64,000 nucleotides of DNA from Photobacterium sp. TY1-4 (GTDB taxonomy: Bacteria > Pseudomonadota > Gammaproteobacteria > Enterobacterales > Vibrionaceae), in NCBI RefSeq assembly GCF_025398175.1, contig NZ_CP099734.1, positions 2,418,001 through 2,482,000 on the forward strand, written 5' to 3'. Under the pieces are notes generated by a model. That model was not told the DNA's origin and did no database searches. It worked only from the letters and a program-made list of their open reading frames with translations. The number at the start of each line of letters is the position of its first letter. Positions within the stretch are counted from its first letter, which is position 1. Both the position numbers and the translations under genes were made by a program. Below, piece after piece: positions 46,803 to 55,030 of the stretch.

Positions 46803-49003
46803 CCTGCAGCAAACTCCAGTTCTTCGGCCAAGTCCTGCGGGCTGCTCATACTTGCCGGATAGATAGCAATGCCGCCGTAATGGGTTTGGTTTCCGGCATA
46901 ATTGGCGATGCTCTTGGCGGCCCCGCCCGGCTGTACCTGTACTGATGGCCGCGCTTTCTGCACCACGTCGATTTTGGTCAGGTTCTCGACCTCATCCCCG
47001 CCGAGGCCCGGGATCCAATCAACCAGGCCTTTCACAGTGTCCCAAATGCCGGACAGCATGGAGTGGAACCACTCGAACACACTGCCGAAGATGTTTCTCA
47101 TTTGGTCGGCCATATCGAAAAGAAATTGAAAACCACTGGTGTCAGTAAAACCGGACATTGCCCATTGCCAGCCGGCACTGATTAACTGGAAAAACTTCTG
47201 GAACGGCAACGCGATGATCTGAAGCGCTCCTTCCAGAATCTGGAACCAGGTGGTATCCCCGAAGCTGGCCTTCAAGTCGTCCCAGTAATAAATCAGGGCG
47301 CCAACAGCCGTGACCGCTGCGGCCACTCCGGCAACAATCAGGAAGATCGGGTTTGTCAGGAGCGCCGCAGTAAATTTCAGGGCAGCCATGGTGCCTCGCC
47401 CCATAGCGCCGATAAACGAAACCATTCCGGTTGCAGCCATATTCAAAAGAGCAACCGTCGCGCTGGCGATGGCTTTGGTTAATCCCCACATTCCGATGAC
47501 AGCCATGCGCAGCAATGCCCACGTCGCACTAGCTACAGCTTTTGTCAGCCCCCACAACCCAACGGCGGTCATTCGCAACAAGGCCCACGTTGCATTGGCC
47601 ACTGCTTTCGTTAAACCCCACAACCCGGTTGCGGACATCTTCACCAACCACCATGTCGCCTTAATTGTTGCTGGTATGAGTTTCAGCAAGGCATTGAAGA
47701 TGAACTTCAAAACACTAAAGGTTGCTTTGGTAATAGCACTAACTAGGCCCCAACAGGACTTAGCGAGCAAAGCCATGGTCGCCCAAGCTACTGAAAGCGC
47801 TCCACTCAGCATGGTAATCACGCCGCCTACGGCCACTAAACCGAGTAATCCCATGGCAGCATAGCCAATATGTTTGGTGATGTTTGGAAATAGTTGAGTC
47901 CAGGTAACAATCTCTTGCGCCCCATCAGACATCATTTCAACCACAGGCATCAGAGCAGGCAGTAAAGCCGAACCTATCGCAGCCTGGATGGCAAAAATCC
48001 CCTGTTCCAGCCTTTCCCACTGGTCCGTCATCGTTTTCGCCATATCATTTGCAGGCCCCAAGCCTTTCACTTTTCCTATCGCTTCATAGCCAGTCTGAAA
48101 TTGCTCAACATCATCAACCATCTTTCCTAGCATCAACGCGCCATCACCGAGACCGGCCTCATCCAATATTTTTATAGCCTTGGCGTCACCGAACCGATTA
48201 AACAAGTGCACAACATTATCCAGGATCTGCTGCATTGGCAGCATCTCCCCGGCAGTATCGGTGAACTGAATCCCCAGCTTCTCTTGGGCTCCGTGCATAC
48301 CTTCCAAGAAATTAGTCAACTGGGTATTCGCATCCCCCTCGCTCATGTACTGACTAAGAAATCCGAAAGTTGCTAATTGCTCGTGCACGCTCATCCCCAT
48401 GGATGAAGCAAGCGAATGCTGGCCATCAATCATCCCTTCTAACGCGTCCATTCCGACGCCATAAACGCGCTTCATCTCAGCGGTCATTCCTGCAATTTGA
48501 GCTGCCCAAGCATCTTTCCCCATAGCATCGGCCTGCTTCTGATAGTTCCCATACAGGTTTTTCATATACCTGTTCACTGTTTCAGCATCCGACTTCATCG
48601 CCATGGCCAAGGTTGCAGAGCTATTTGTCACACTCGCCAATACAGCACCGGGCATATCCCCCATTGCATTCTTGACACCCTCAGCGTGAGCGATCACATC
48701 AACTGCCGACTGACCATACTGCGCAGAGAAGTTCAAAGCCGTCTTGGTCAATTCACGTAGCCCCTCATCGGCCACACCCAACGCCTTCACTTCACCCAGT
48801 GCCCGGTCCATCTCAATCGCTGGCATCAGCGCTTGCTGCAAAGCAAATCCAGCCCCAGCAACACCCACCGCACCAGCGGCCATCGAATGGGCTCCGGCAC
48901 GGTAGGTTTGGGTCACATCGTTCAGCTGGCGCTTGATGTTCCCGAGTGGTTTAGAGATTTGGTCGACCAGGCCGACTTGAAATTTCAGGGCATCAGGTAA
49001 CAC
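46799..49003 (-). CDS. Tail tape measure protein
   Basis: 734 residues from GTG 49003 (reads VLPDALKFQVGLVDQISKPLGNIKRQLND). N terminus fits the TP901-type tape measure core, with helical central part and several hydrophobic stretches. Between 47375 and 47638 lie four 22-residue repeats (MxxxGLWGLTKAVAxATWALLR), rich in Trp, forming amphipathic or membrane-active helices. Length determines tail length and the hydrophobic parts may help DNA entry. Follows the frameshifted chaperone, as expected. Confidence 0.88.
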   Translation of the reverse strand: MLPDALKFQVGLVDQISKPLGNIKRQLNDVTQTYRAGAHSMAAGAVGVAGAGFALQQALMPAIEMDRALGEVKALGVADEGLRELTKTALNFSAQYGQSAVDVIAHAEGVKNAMGDMPGAVLASVTNSSATLAMAMKSDAETVNRYMKNLYGNYQKQADAMGKDAWAAQIAGMTAEMKRVYGVGMDALEGMIDGQHSLASSMGMSVHEQLATFGFLSQYMSEGDANTQLTNFLEGMHGAQEKLGIQFTDTAGEMLPMQQILDNVVHLFNRFGDAKAIKILDEAGLGDGALMLGKMVDDVEQFQTGYEAIGKVKGLGPANDMAKTMTDQWERLEQGIFAIQAAIGSALLPALMPVVEMMSDGAQEIVTWTQLFPNITKHIGYAAMGLLGLVAVGGVITMLSGALSVAWATMALLAKSCWGLVSAITKATFSVLKFIFNALLKLIPATIKATWWLVKMSATGLWGLTKAVANATWALLRMTAVGLWGLTKAVASATWALLRMAVIGMWGLTKAIASATVALLNMAATGMVSFIGAMGRGTMAALKFTAALLTNPIFLIVAGVAAAVTAVGALIYYWDDLKASFGDTTWFQILEGALQIIALPFQKFFQLISAGWQWAMSGFTDTSGFQFLFDMADQMRNIFGSVFEWFHSMLSGIWDTVKGLVDWIPGLGGDEVENLTKIDVVQKARPSVQVQPGGAAKSIANYAGNQTHYGGIAIYPASMSSPQDLAEELEFAAG
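47375..47638 (-). repeat. Four 66-bp tandem repeats in the tape-measure gene
   Basis: Unit starts (methionine codons) at 47638, 47572, 47506 and 47440, exactly 66 bp apart. The first three units are nearly identical in protein; the fourth is decayed. Confidence 0.85.
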
Positions 49004-49011
49004 GGTATTCC

Positions 49012-49208
49012 CTATTTGTGGCTAAAGGCTTTGGCAACACCGTTCGCAGTCACGGCGGCCATGTTGTTCCAGTACTCTCTTTCCAGCCAAATGGCACGGG
49101 CTAAATCAGCCGGTTCATCAGTCGCGTTCGGTAGCCATTTGCGCCGCCACGCCAGCATTTTGTCTAAATCGTTATGCTCCAGCGCAGCGACCAGGCCATT
49201 TATTTTTT
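49012..49208 (-). CDS. DUF6890-like frameshift extension of the tail chaperone (T')
   Basis: About 62 residues in the -1 frame relative to the upstream chaperone (NGLVAALEHNDLDKMLAWRRKWLP...IWLEREYWNNMAAVTANG, stop TAG 49014-49012). It has no good start of its own near the junction and begins exactly at a run of seven A at the chaperone stop. The sequence resembles DUF6890, a small protein found between chaperone and tape measure in P2-like phages. Best read as the extension of a fused chaperone made by -1 frameshifting, like P2 E+E'. Confidence 0.7.
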
Positions 49209-49469
49209 TACTTTGATTTCCATTTGCGGCGTGAACTCAGCCAAAACAACCGAGGTAATTTGCACAGCCGCACCAGCGTTTGATTTGGTGATTTCACGCA
49301 GGGGCTCTTTGGATTCATCGGTCACCACGCTGAACAAAAAGTTATTCGCTGGCGCAACTTTGTTATCCGGCAACAGCTCGTTCATGTAGTCGTTATAAGC
49401 CGCTTCAGTCGGCTCGAATTGCAGCTCTTTGCCAGCGATTTCCAGGGTGATGATTTTTTGCTGTGTCAT
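49200..49469 (-). CDS. Phage tail assembly chaperone
   Basis: 89 residues (MTQQKIITLEIAGKELQFEPTEAAYNDYMNELLPD). Size, position before the tape measure and the A7 run at its stop fit the P2 gpE / lambda gpG type chaperone. Coupled to the upstream gene by ATGA. The last codons AAA AAA TAA lie on the slippery site. Confidence 0.75.
   Translation of the reverse strand: MTQQKIITLEIAGKELQFEPTEAAYNDYMNELLPDNKVAPANNFLFSVVTDESKEPLREITKSNAGAAVQITSVVLAEFTPQMEIKVKK
49203..49209 (-). promoter_or_regulatory. A-AAA-AAA slippery heptamer for -1 frameshifting
   Basis: Seven A residues on the minus strand, in the X-XXY-YYZ phase of the chaperone frame, one codon before its TAA. A -1 slip enters the DUF6890-like frame. 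No clear downstream pseudoknot was identified. Confidence 0.65.
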
Positions 49470-49744
49470 ACCGTTTCTCTCTCTTTTTCAAGTTTGCTTT
49501 CCAGGCGATCGAACCGCCCGTTCATTGAATTTTTGATATCGTCTACGGCTTCCCGTAGCTCGTGTTTGGTAGCGTATTTCTCTGCTACATCTGCCCGCTG
49601 ATTCGCAATCGCTAACTCATTTTTATGGGTGCGCTGCTCCAGCTCCCGGGTGGTTGATGCGGATTTCTCGGCGCGAGTGAACACAAACCCGATCAGCGTT
49701 AACAGGAATCCGGCCAGTACCAGCAACACGTGCCAATCTTCCAT
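49466..49744 (-). CDS. Small one-TM, coiled-coil phage protein
   Basis: 92 residues. One N-terminal membrane helix (VLLVLAGFLLTLIGFVF), then a charged coiled coil (RELEQRTHKNELAIANQ; SKLEKERE). Position right after the holin suggests a lysis accessory (Rz-like or DUF2730-like) protein. Start lies directly after the holin stop (49745). Confidence 0.65.
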   Translation of the reverse strand: MEDWHVLLVLAGFLLTLIGFVFTRAEKSASTTRELEQRTHKNELAIANQRADVAEKYATKHELREAVDDIKNSMNGRFDRLESKLEKERETV

Positions 49745-50266
49745 CTAGCCCCCTTGCAACTTCAGCTGTTTGCCCTTGTCCATGCTGCCCTTGCTGCTGC
49801 CGAGCCAAAAGGCAATCGCAGTACCGAAGGCACCCAGCACGGTGCCGGTGATCATAATCAGCACCTGGGCGTATTCTTGCGCCGGCTCACCGAAGAACAA
49901 GGCCGCAAACATGCCAGTGACCATCACGCACAACAGCAGCGCCAAAAGGCTGGGCATCCAGTGGTCTTTATGCTGCTCTCGGGCATGCTGGGTGTCTTTC
50001 AGCCGGGCTTGTTGTTCCGCCACTTTCAGCTTGCCGTCTTCAATGGCCAGGCGTTTCAATTCAAGCTCATGCTCACTTTCCAACTTGCGGAGCTTGTAGA
50101 GTGCTTCGGTGTCGGTCACCAGGGCGTGTTCAATCGCTTCCGGCGTATTCTGCACACCCAGAGCCGACGCCACCATGCTGCCCACAGCACCGCCAGCCGG
50201 GCCGCCCAACAGGGTTCCCACCAATGGGGCTGCGTCACCAATCAGAGATTTCACTTGTTCCCACAT
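49745..50266 (-). CDS. 3TM-type phage holin
   Basis: 173 residues. N-terminal Gly/Ala-rich segment (APLVGTLLGGPAGGAVGSMVASALGV), a charged coiled-coil middle (TEALYKLRKLESEHELELKRL), then two membrane helices (SLLALLLCVMVTGMFAALFF; VLIMITGTVLGAFGTAIAFWLG). This layout fits the three-TM holin family. Forms the membrane lesion that releases or activates the endolysin. Followed by the TM-coiled-coil gene. Confidence 0.8.
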   Translation of the reverse strand: MWEQVKSLIGDAAPLVGTLLGGPAGGAVGSMVASALGVQNTPEAIEHALVTDTEALYKLRKLESEHELELKRLAIEDGKLKVAEQQARLKDTQHAREQHKDHWMPSLLALLLCVMVTGMFAALFFGEPAQEYAQVLIMITGTVLGAFGTAIAFWLGSSKGSMDKGKQLKLQGG

Positions 50267-50271
50267 GTCGT

Positions 50272-50694
50272 TCAGTCCTTTTGAATTGTCAGTCGCGCAG
50301 TCTCGCCGCCCAGCTCAGCCATCAGGTTGTTGAATGCGGCGGTTGAGTTCACCACGGCCCATTCATTACCCACCTGGCCGAAATCCACGCCCGGCGCCAA
50401 ACATCCCTGCAGCTCAGAAACACGGTTGGCCTTATGGATCAGGATGTGCGTTCGAATGCTTGGTCCGTACCGGGTCACGCCCAGGGTTTCCCCCTCAAGG
50501 GCATAGCACTCGCCAAACTTCTGGCTTTTGTGCGGGTACAGGGTATATGTCCCTTCTGGCACGCAAGATTTCCCCGGTCGATTGTTCAGGAACGGACGTT
50601 CCACCATGCAACACACCTGGCTGCCATCTGCGCGGTGCAGCGTGGAAAATGTCCCGTGCGGGAAGTAACGGCGTTTCAATAGGTAATGCTTCAC
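50272..50694 (-). CDS. DUF5675 protein, probable endolysin-position gene
   Basis: 140 residues from GTG 50694 (reads VKHYLLKRRYFPHGTFSTLH), overlapping the TraR stop as GTGA; AAGGGGAAG precedes. The DUF5675 signature is FLNNRPGKSCVPEGTYTLYPH with conserved His/Arg further on (THILIHKANRVSELQGCLAPG). DUF5675 shows a L,D-transpeptidase-like or lysozyme-related fold in some predictions; a murein role is inferred from its place between TraR and the holin. Confidence 0.75.
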   Translation of the reverse strand: MKHYLLKRRYFPHGTFSTLHRADGSQVCCMVERPFLNNRPGKSCVPEGTYTLYPHKSQKFGECYALEGETLGVTRYGPSIRTHILIHKANRVSELQGCLAPGVDFGQVGNEWAVVNSTAAFNNLMAELGGETARLTIQKD

Positions 50695-50915
50695 AACTTC
50701 CCCTTCTCGGCTAGTTGTTGGCAGGGCGTGCAGTACCGGCAGCCCGGTACTTGCTCGCGGCGTTTTTGCGGGATTTCGTCTCCGCATTCAGCGCAGTCTG
50801 TTTCGCTGTAAGCCCCGTTCGCCTTCGCTGCGGCCGAGGCTGCCAGCTGGTTAGCCAGCGCCACTTTTCGGAATTGGGCTTCGATACGGCAGCCTTGGTC
50901 GATAACATCGCTCAT
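50691..50915 (-). CDS. TraR/DksA-type zinc finger protein
   Basis: 74 residues. Zinc site C-x2-C-x17-C-x2-C (DCAECG ... GCRYCTPCQQ). TraR-like proteins bind the RNA polymerase secondary channel without ppGpp and adjust promoters; several P2-like phages carry one in this place. Upstream of the endolysin-position gene with GTGA coupling. Confidence 0.85.
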   Translation of the reverse strand: MSDVIDQGCRIEAQFRKVALANQLAASAAAKANGAYSETDCAECGDEIPQKRREQVPGCRYCTPCQQLAEKGKL

Positions 50916-50923
50916 CCAGCCCC

Positions 50924-51373
50924 CTATTGAACCAAGCCTTCGGTTTCATCCGGGCGGAGATAAGGCGTGCCATTGATGTGCACGAAATCCGGGCTGGTGA
51001 CATCAAAGCCAATTTTGTGAACCATGGCGCTGCCGCCGTTGGCATCAATATCCAACAGGTCGGAGATTTTCAGCCGACAGCCAAACGCCTCAACTTTCAG
51101 CTCATCTTTGTCAGTTTTGCCATAGAACAACCCGTCAAATGCAGGTAGCCCACGCCAGGCGCCAAACTGCTGTGCGGCCTTCGAGATAATATTGAATTGC
51201 TGAGTGGTGACTTCGATTTCACCGCTGGCTTCAACGTCACCGTCGACGTAACCATCCGGCACACCCCCGGTTTTATTCACTGCCGAGTTATCAGTAATCG
51301 ACAATGAAACCTTGTTGGCCTTGAGTTTGAAATCACCCAGGGTGAAATGCATGTTCTTGCCAGATAAGCGCAT
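50924..51373 (-). CDS. Tail tube protein, DUF2597
   Basis: 149 residues (MRLSGKNMHFTLGDFKLKANKVSLSITDNSAVNKTGG). Beta-rich, fits DUF2597, which occupies the place of P2 FII. Assembles the inner tube. 3 bp after the sheath stop. Confidence 0.8.
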   Translation of the reverse strand: MRLSGKNMHFTLGDFKLKANKVSLSITDNSAVNKTGGVPDGYVDGDVEASGEIEVTTQQFNIISKAAQQFGAWRGLPAFDGLFYGKTDKDELKVEAFGCRLKISDLLDIDANGGSAMVHKIGFDVTSPDFVHINGTPYLRPDETEGLVQ

Positions 51374-51376
51374 AGA

Positions 51377-52510
51377 TTAAGCCTCCGAATCCGCTGGGTT
51401 TGACAGGTCGAGTGCGATATTCACTTCAATGTGTTTCGGGCAGTTGTGCGGCCGAACCATCAGGGCAATCTGCACTTTCGTTTTGGTCGGCCAGGTGATC
51501 AGCACGTCTTCATCACGCGGCGGCATGATTTCACCGGGGAACGTCAGGCCACCGATTTCCGTGGTCTTACTCATGTTCCGCATATCTGTGCGGAAGTAGG
51601 TCCGGTTTTGCTCGATACTGGCCGGTGTCGAGTTGAGCAGCCGGTTACCCACGCGCTGAATCGCTTTAATCCGTACCCGGCGGTTGAGCTTATGCACCGG
51701 GCGAACGTATTCGAGGACCTGGTAATCGCCGCCTTTGGCTTCGAGCGTGGTGGCGTCGGTCCAGTAGATCCCTTCAAAATCGGCATACCATTGCGGCAGC
51801 GAGTAACGGGCGTTCGCCAGGGTTTCAATGGTGGACATTTCCAACGGCTTATCGGTGTTATCAACCGGCATGTCACCCAGCCCCAGCACGTTGCCGGTTG
51901 CTACCCGCATCGGGGTGTCGGCCACGGTGACGCTGCGGTCGCACAGGCGGCCGCCCAGCACGCCCACGTTGTTACCGTTCAACTGTGGGACCGGCGTAAC
52001 CATGTTTGCGGCGACATCTTTCACCAATTCCAGCATGGCCGCTTCATAATCCGCCCAGCTTTGGTTCAGCCCGGCTTCAGTCGGGTCAATGCCCGGGCAA
52101 GCGGCAAGGAAGAACACCCAACGGCCCAGCTTGCTGGTTAGCTCGGTGGCTTTGGCCTGCATGGCCGCGAATTGGGCCTTGTCGGTCACCACATCAACGA
52201 TGGCAATGCCTTCGAATGAGTCGGTGCGGTTGGCGATATCAACCGCCTCTTCCCAGCTGGCGCCATCCGCCAGGCCGAACATCGCCGCCGTCCAGTTCTG
52301 TTTCCCGTTCAGCTGTGCGGCGCGAACGTTAATACCCAGAGCATCATCGGCAACCACATCGTCCAGGTCGGTTGCGGCATTGATGCGGGTGACTTTGCCC
52401 TGTAACCCGATTTCATCGGTGCGGCCAATGTAGAGCAAATGCCGCTCAATCTCGGGGATACCGCCCTGCCCCAGATTCAAGTTGTTGACGCCTACCTTTC
52501 CGGTTGCCAT
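51377..52510 (-). CDS. Tail sheath protein, DUF2586
   Basis: 377 residues (MATGKVGVNNLNLGQGGIPEIERHLLYIG). DUF2586 is the sheath family of P2-like phages that lack the classical FI. The end RPHNCPKHIEVNIALDLSNP is the C-terminal handshake strand. Forms the contractile sheath around the tube. Confidence 0.82.
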   Translation of the reverse strand: MATGKVGVNNLNLGQGGIPEIERHLLYIGRTDEIGLQGKVTRINAATDLDDVVADDALGINVRAAQLNGKQNWTAAMFGLADGASWEEAVDIANRTDSFEGIAIVDVVTDKAQFAAMQAKATELTSKLGRWVFFLAACPGIDPTEAGLNQSWADYEAAMLELVKDVAANMVTPVPQLNGNNVGVLGGRLCDRSVTVADTPMRVATGNVLGLGDMPVDNTDKPLEMSTIETLANARYSLPQWYADFEGIYWTDATTLEAKGGDYQVLEYVRPVHKLNRRVRIKAIQRVGNRLLNSTPASIEQNRTYFRTDMRNMSKTTEIGGLTFPGEIMPPRDEDVLITWPTKTKVQIALMVRPHNCPKHIEVNIALDLSNPADSEA

Positions 52511-52513
52511 TGG

Positions 52514-53236
52514 TTATTTCCTTCTTTTCATATGCTGGGCTTTTACTTTCCAGCCGTAATTAATACCCTGGAAGGCTCTTTCCCAAGCTTTTCTGAACCT
52601 TGCTTCCGAAGCTCCTAAGAACTCTCTTGCCGGCAGCTTAATTTCCCAACTGTTTTTGCTTGTACCGAGTTGTCCTGACTTTCTCAGTGCGTGAAATGCG
52701 TACTGCACCTCTTTTGCTGAGAGGTTTTGCACCATCCATTTAACGGTTGGGACACGCATTTTCCCTTTGGCTGCTTTGGGGTTCATGCGACTAGCATGAA
52801 CTTTGAACCCAAAAGCCTTGAGCATCTTGGCTTCCTTTCTTGAGCAACCGGCGCTCTTGCTCCGACGGATGTGCAATCGGGATCTTTTATCTACTTTGCG
52901 CTTGTGTCCGTCGTTATGGACGCGGGCAACCACACCACCGTGACTTCGGTGATAATTGCCTCTGGCAAAAGCCACAATGGCCCTGTTTTCGTCCGATTCA
53001 TTGCTCACCACAACCAGATGCTTAAGGCCGCGAAGCATTTTCCCTTTGCCGCGCTTTCTTGGTGCCCAAGGGCGACCTGCAGGTGTTTTCTGCTGAGTAA
53101 TGTTCCTCTTCGATTCCTGCCGGATACTGGCTGCGACCCGGTACAACAAACGTTTTCGCTTTTGGCGAGGTAGAGCGAGCAGATCCAACGCCTTCATAAG
53201 CTTCTTAGCTGAGGACTGCTCTACCTTTACTTCCAT
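52514..53236 (-). CDS. Tail completion/virion morphogenesis protein S-like
   Basis: 240 residues, strongly basic (RQKRKRLLYRVAASIRQESKRNITQQKTPAGRPWAPRK). The N-terminal half is the Phage_tail_S signature; the C-terminal half is longer than P2 gpS (150). Adds to the tail terminator. Overlaps gpR by one base (53236). Confidence 0.78.
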   Translation of the reverse strand: MEVKVEQSSAKKLMKALDLLALPRQKRKRLLYRVAASIRQESKRNITQQKTPAGRPWAPRKRGKGKMLRGLKHLVVVSNESDENRAIVAFARGNYHRSHGGVVARVHNDGHKRKVDKRSRLHIRRSKSAGCSRKEAKMLKAFGFKVHASRMNPKAAKGKMRVPTVKWMVQNLSAKEVQYAFHALRKSGQLGTSKNSWEIKLPAREFLGASEARFRKAWERAFQGINYGWKVKAQHMKRRK

Positions 53237-53736
53237 TAGTAAGCTTCCATATCCGAACCATTGACCGAAGCGTACTCAGCCACCCAAATTTCATACGGGG
53301 CCAACTTAAACCGCTGGCCCTGCCAGAGAATCGGGCCGCTTTCGTCTTCAACCACCATGAGCGACTCCAGAAACTCAATTTCCATTGTCATGATCACGGT
53401 ATCTTCAGACTCCGGCTCAACATCAAAGCTGGGGTCGTCCAGCTCGTAGTCCGTGCGCGATTCGTCGTTATCCATCAACCAGGCCATCACGCCAGCCATC
53501 ACGGTTGCCGGATCAACCTGCTTGAAGGGGAAACGTTCAAAGCTGAACTGGGCGGTGTATTCAATTTGCCCAATATCAAACCCCTGTCCTTTATCTTCCG
53601 GCACCAGGTGAAGCTGAACATCTTCCATCCATACATCAATGGAGTGATGAATCTGATGTGGCAGCATCGCTTTGATGTACTGGGTGAGTGCCTGAAGCTT
53701 GAATCCTGCTTCTGCCTGGCTGCGATTTTCAGTCAT
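53236..53736 (-). CDS. Tail completion protein R-like
   Basis: 166 residues from ATG 53736 (MTENRSQAEAGFKLQALTQYIKAMLP), overlapping the gpL stop as ATGA. P2 gpR signature: IEYTAQFSFERFPFKQVDPATVMAGVMAWLMDND. Acidic, consistent with the head-tail connector end. Confidence 0.82.
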   Translation of the reverse strand: MTENRSQAEAGFKLQALTQYIKAMLPHQIHHSIDVWMEDVQLHLVPEDKGQGFDIGQIEYTAQFSFERFPFKQVDPATVMAGVMAWLMDNDESRTDYELDDPSFDVEPESEDTVIMTMEIEFLESLMVVEDESGPILWQGQRFKLAPYEIWVAEYASVNGSDMEAY

Positions 53737-54197
53737 ATCAAAGTCACCGTTGATCGATTCAATCCGCACATGTTCCGGATAATTCGCTGGCTTTCTGCCA
53801 GTAATTCGCTTCTGGTTTCCGCGCTACGTTCTGCCAGATTGTTGCCTGCGTTCCGTTGGTGAACCGTGGCAAAGTCCGGCAGCAAATCAGCTTTCGCCCT
53901 GGCAAACACAGCCCTTTCGTACTGAATCACCACCGCGTTTTTACCGCCGATTGAAGGTGATGAAGTCAGCTCACTGGCAGACTGCACACCGCCTTCCTGG
54001 TACTTCAGCTTCTGGTCACTCAGCTGTCGATTGACTTCAGCAATGGCAGCAACCAAGGCGTAGGCAATGTTTTCATCATCCTGATCAGCCGGTGTTCCCC
54101 GGCGTCGCTCAAAATCTCCGGCGTTAATGTCTGGCCAGAAACCGTCGTTGTTAATCACGGTGTCTTGGTAGCCGGTTGATGCGTTGGGTGAAAACAT
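53733..54197 (-). CDS. Head completion protein L
   Basis: 154 residues from ATG 54197 (MFSPNASTGYQDTVINNDGFWPDINAGDFERRR), the family start; the frame is open to 54230. The gpL signature INAGDFERRRGTPADQD and the C-terminal helix are present. Seals the head at the portal. Confidence 0.85.
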   Translation of the reverse strand: MFSPNASTGYQDTVINNDGFWPDINAGDFERRRGTPADQDDENIAYALVAAIAEVNRQLSDQKLKYQEGGVQSASELTSSPSIGGKNAVVIQYERAVFARAKADLLPDFATVHQRNAGNNLAERSAETRSELLAESQRIIRNMCGLNRSTVTLI

Positions 54198-54302
54198 CAC
54201 TGCCCTCTCAATAAATGCGCCTCTGCCCACTGGGTCGACGGTATCGGATGAGCCAATTGGCTTTCCTTACCTCGCCAGCCGAGGCGCGACGGGTAGGGAG
54301 AC

Positions 54303-55019
54303 TTACAAATTCTTCCCGGTTTCCAGCGCACTCAGGCGCATGTCGATTTTGTTGATCATGGTGTTTACGCCGACTTTGCTGTGATAGGCATGTGCCTGCT
54401 GAAGCAGCGCTTTAGCCTGTTCCAGTTTTTCCTTACTGGCGATGGCCGACGGCAGCGGTTTCCCTTCGTCGTCACGCAGCAGGAAGTAGCCGGCGAACTT
54501 GTACCACTTGGCGTTCACTTCTTCGTGCAGCCGCCAGTCGTTACGGATTTTCTCGAACACCTGGCTGAAGTACGGCTCAATGCTCTGGCCCCGTTCGGCT
54601 TGTACCTGGGCCCAGTCCATCACCTGATCGGCACAGAAGGTCGGCCAGTCACGCCGGAGAAAGTCCGGGGTCGGCAGGCCCAAATCAATCGCCTTGAAAC
54701 ACCAGTCAATCGCCGTGCTCAGGTCGCCGATATCGAACAGCCATACAATCAGGGTGCTGAAAATCGTGTTTTCGTACCTTTCACCGGCAGCCAGATAGGC
54801 TTCGGCCTGCGCCTTGTATTTCGGGATCAGCACATTGCGTTTGTGGTCGGTTCGATCAGCTCGGGCATTGAACTGCGAGCGCATTTGCTGCCGGTCTTCT
54901 TCAAACTCAATCAGCTTGATGTGCAGGCTGTCGGTGTTGACCGCTTCAGCCTGCGGGGTTTCCCCCGCTTGCTGCTTGGCAAGGATCGCATCACGTTGTC
55001 GTTTTAACGGACTCACCAT
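54303..55019 (-). CDS. Terminase small subunit M
   Basis: 238 residues, GpM family (MVSPLKRQRDAILAKQQAG; TIFSTLIVWLFDIGDLSTAIDWCFKAIDLGLPTPDFLRRDWPTF). Recognises and cuts cos together with gpP. 11 bp after the capsid gene. Confidence 0.88.
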   Translation of the reverse strand: MVSPLKRQRDAILAKQQAGETPQAEAVNTDSLHIKLIEFEEDRQQMRSQFNARADRTDHKRNVLIPKYKAQAEAYLAAGERYENTIFSTLIVWLFDIGDLSTAIDWCFKAIDLGLPTPDFLRRDWPTFCADQVMDWAQVQAERGQSIEPYFSQVFEKIRNDWRLHEEVNAKWYKFAGYFLLRDDEGKPLPSAIASKEKLEQAKALLQQAHAYHSKVGVNTMINKIDMRLSALETGKNL

Positions 55020-55030
55020 GTGCTATCCCC

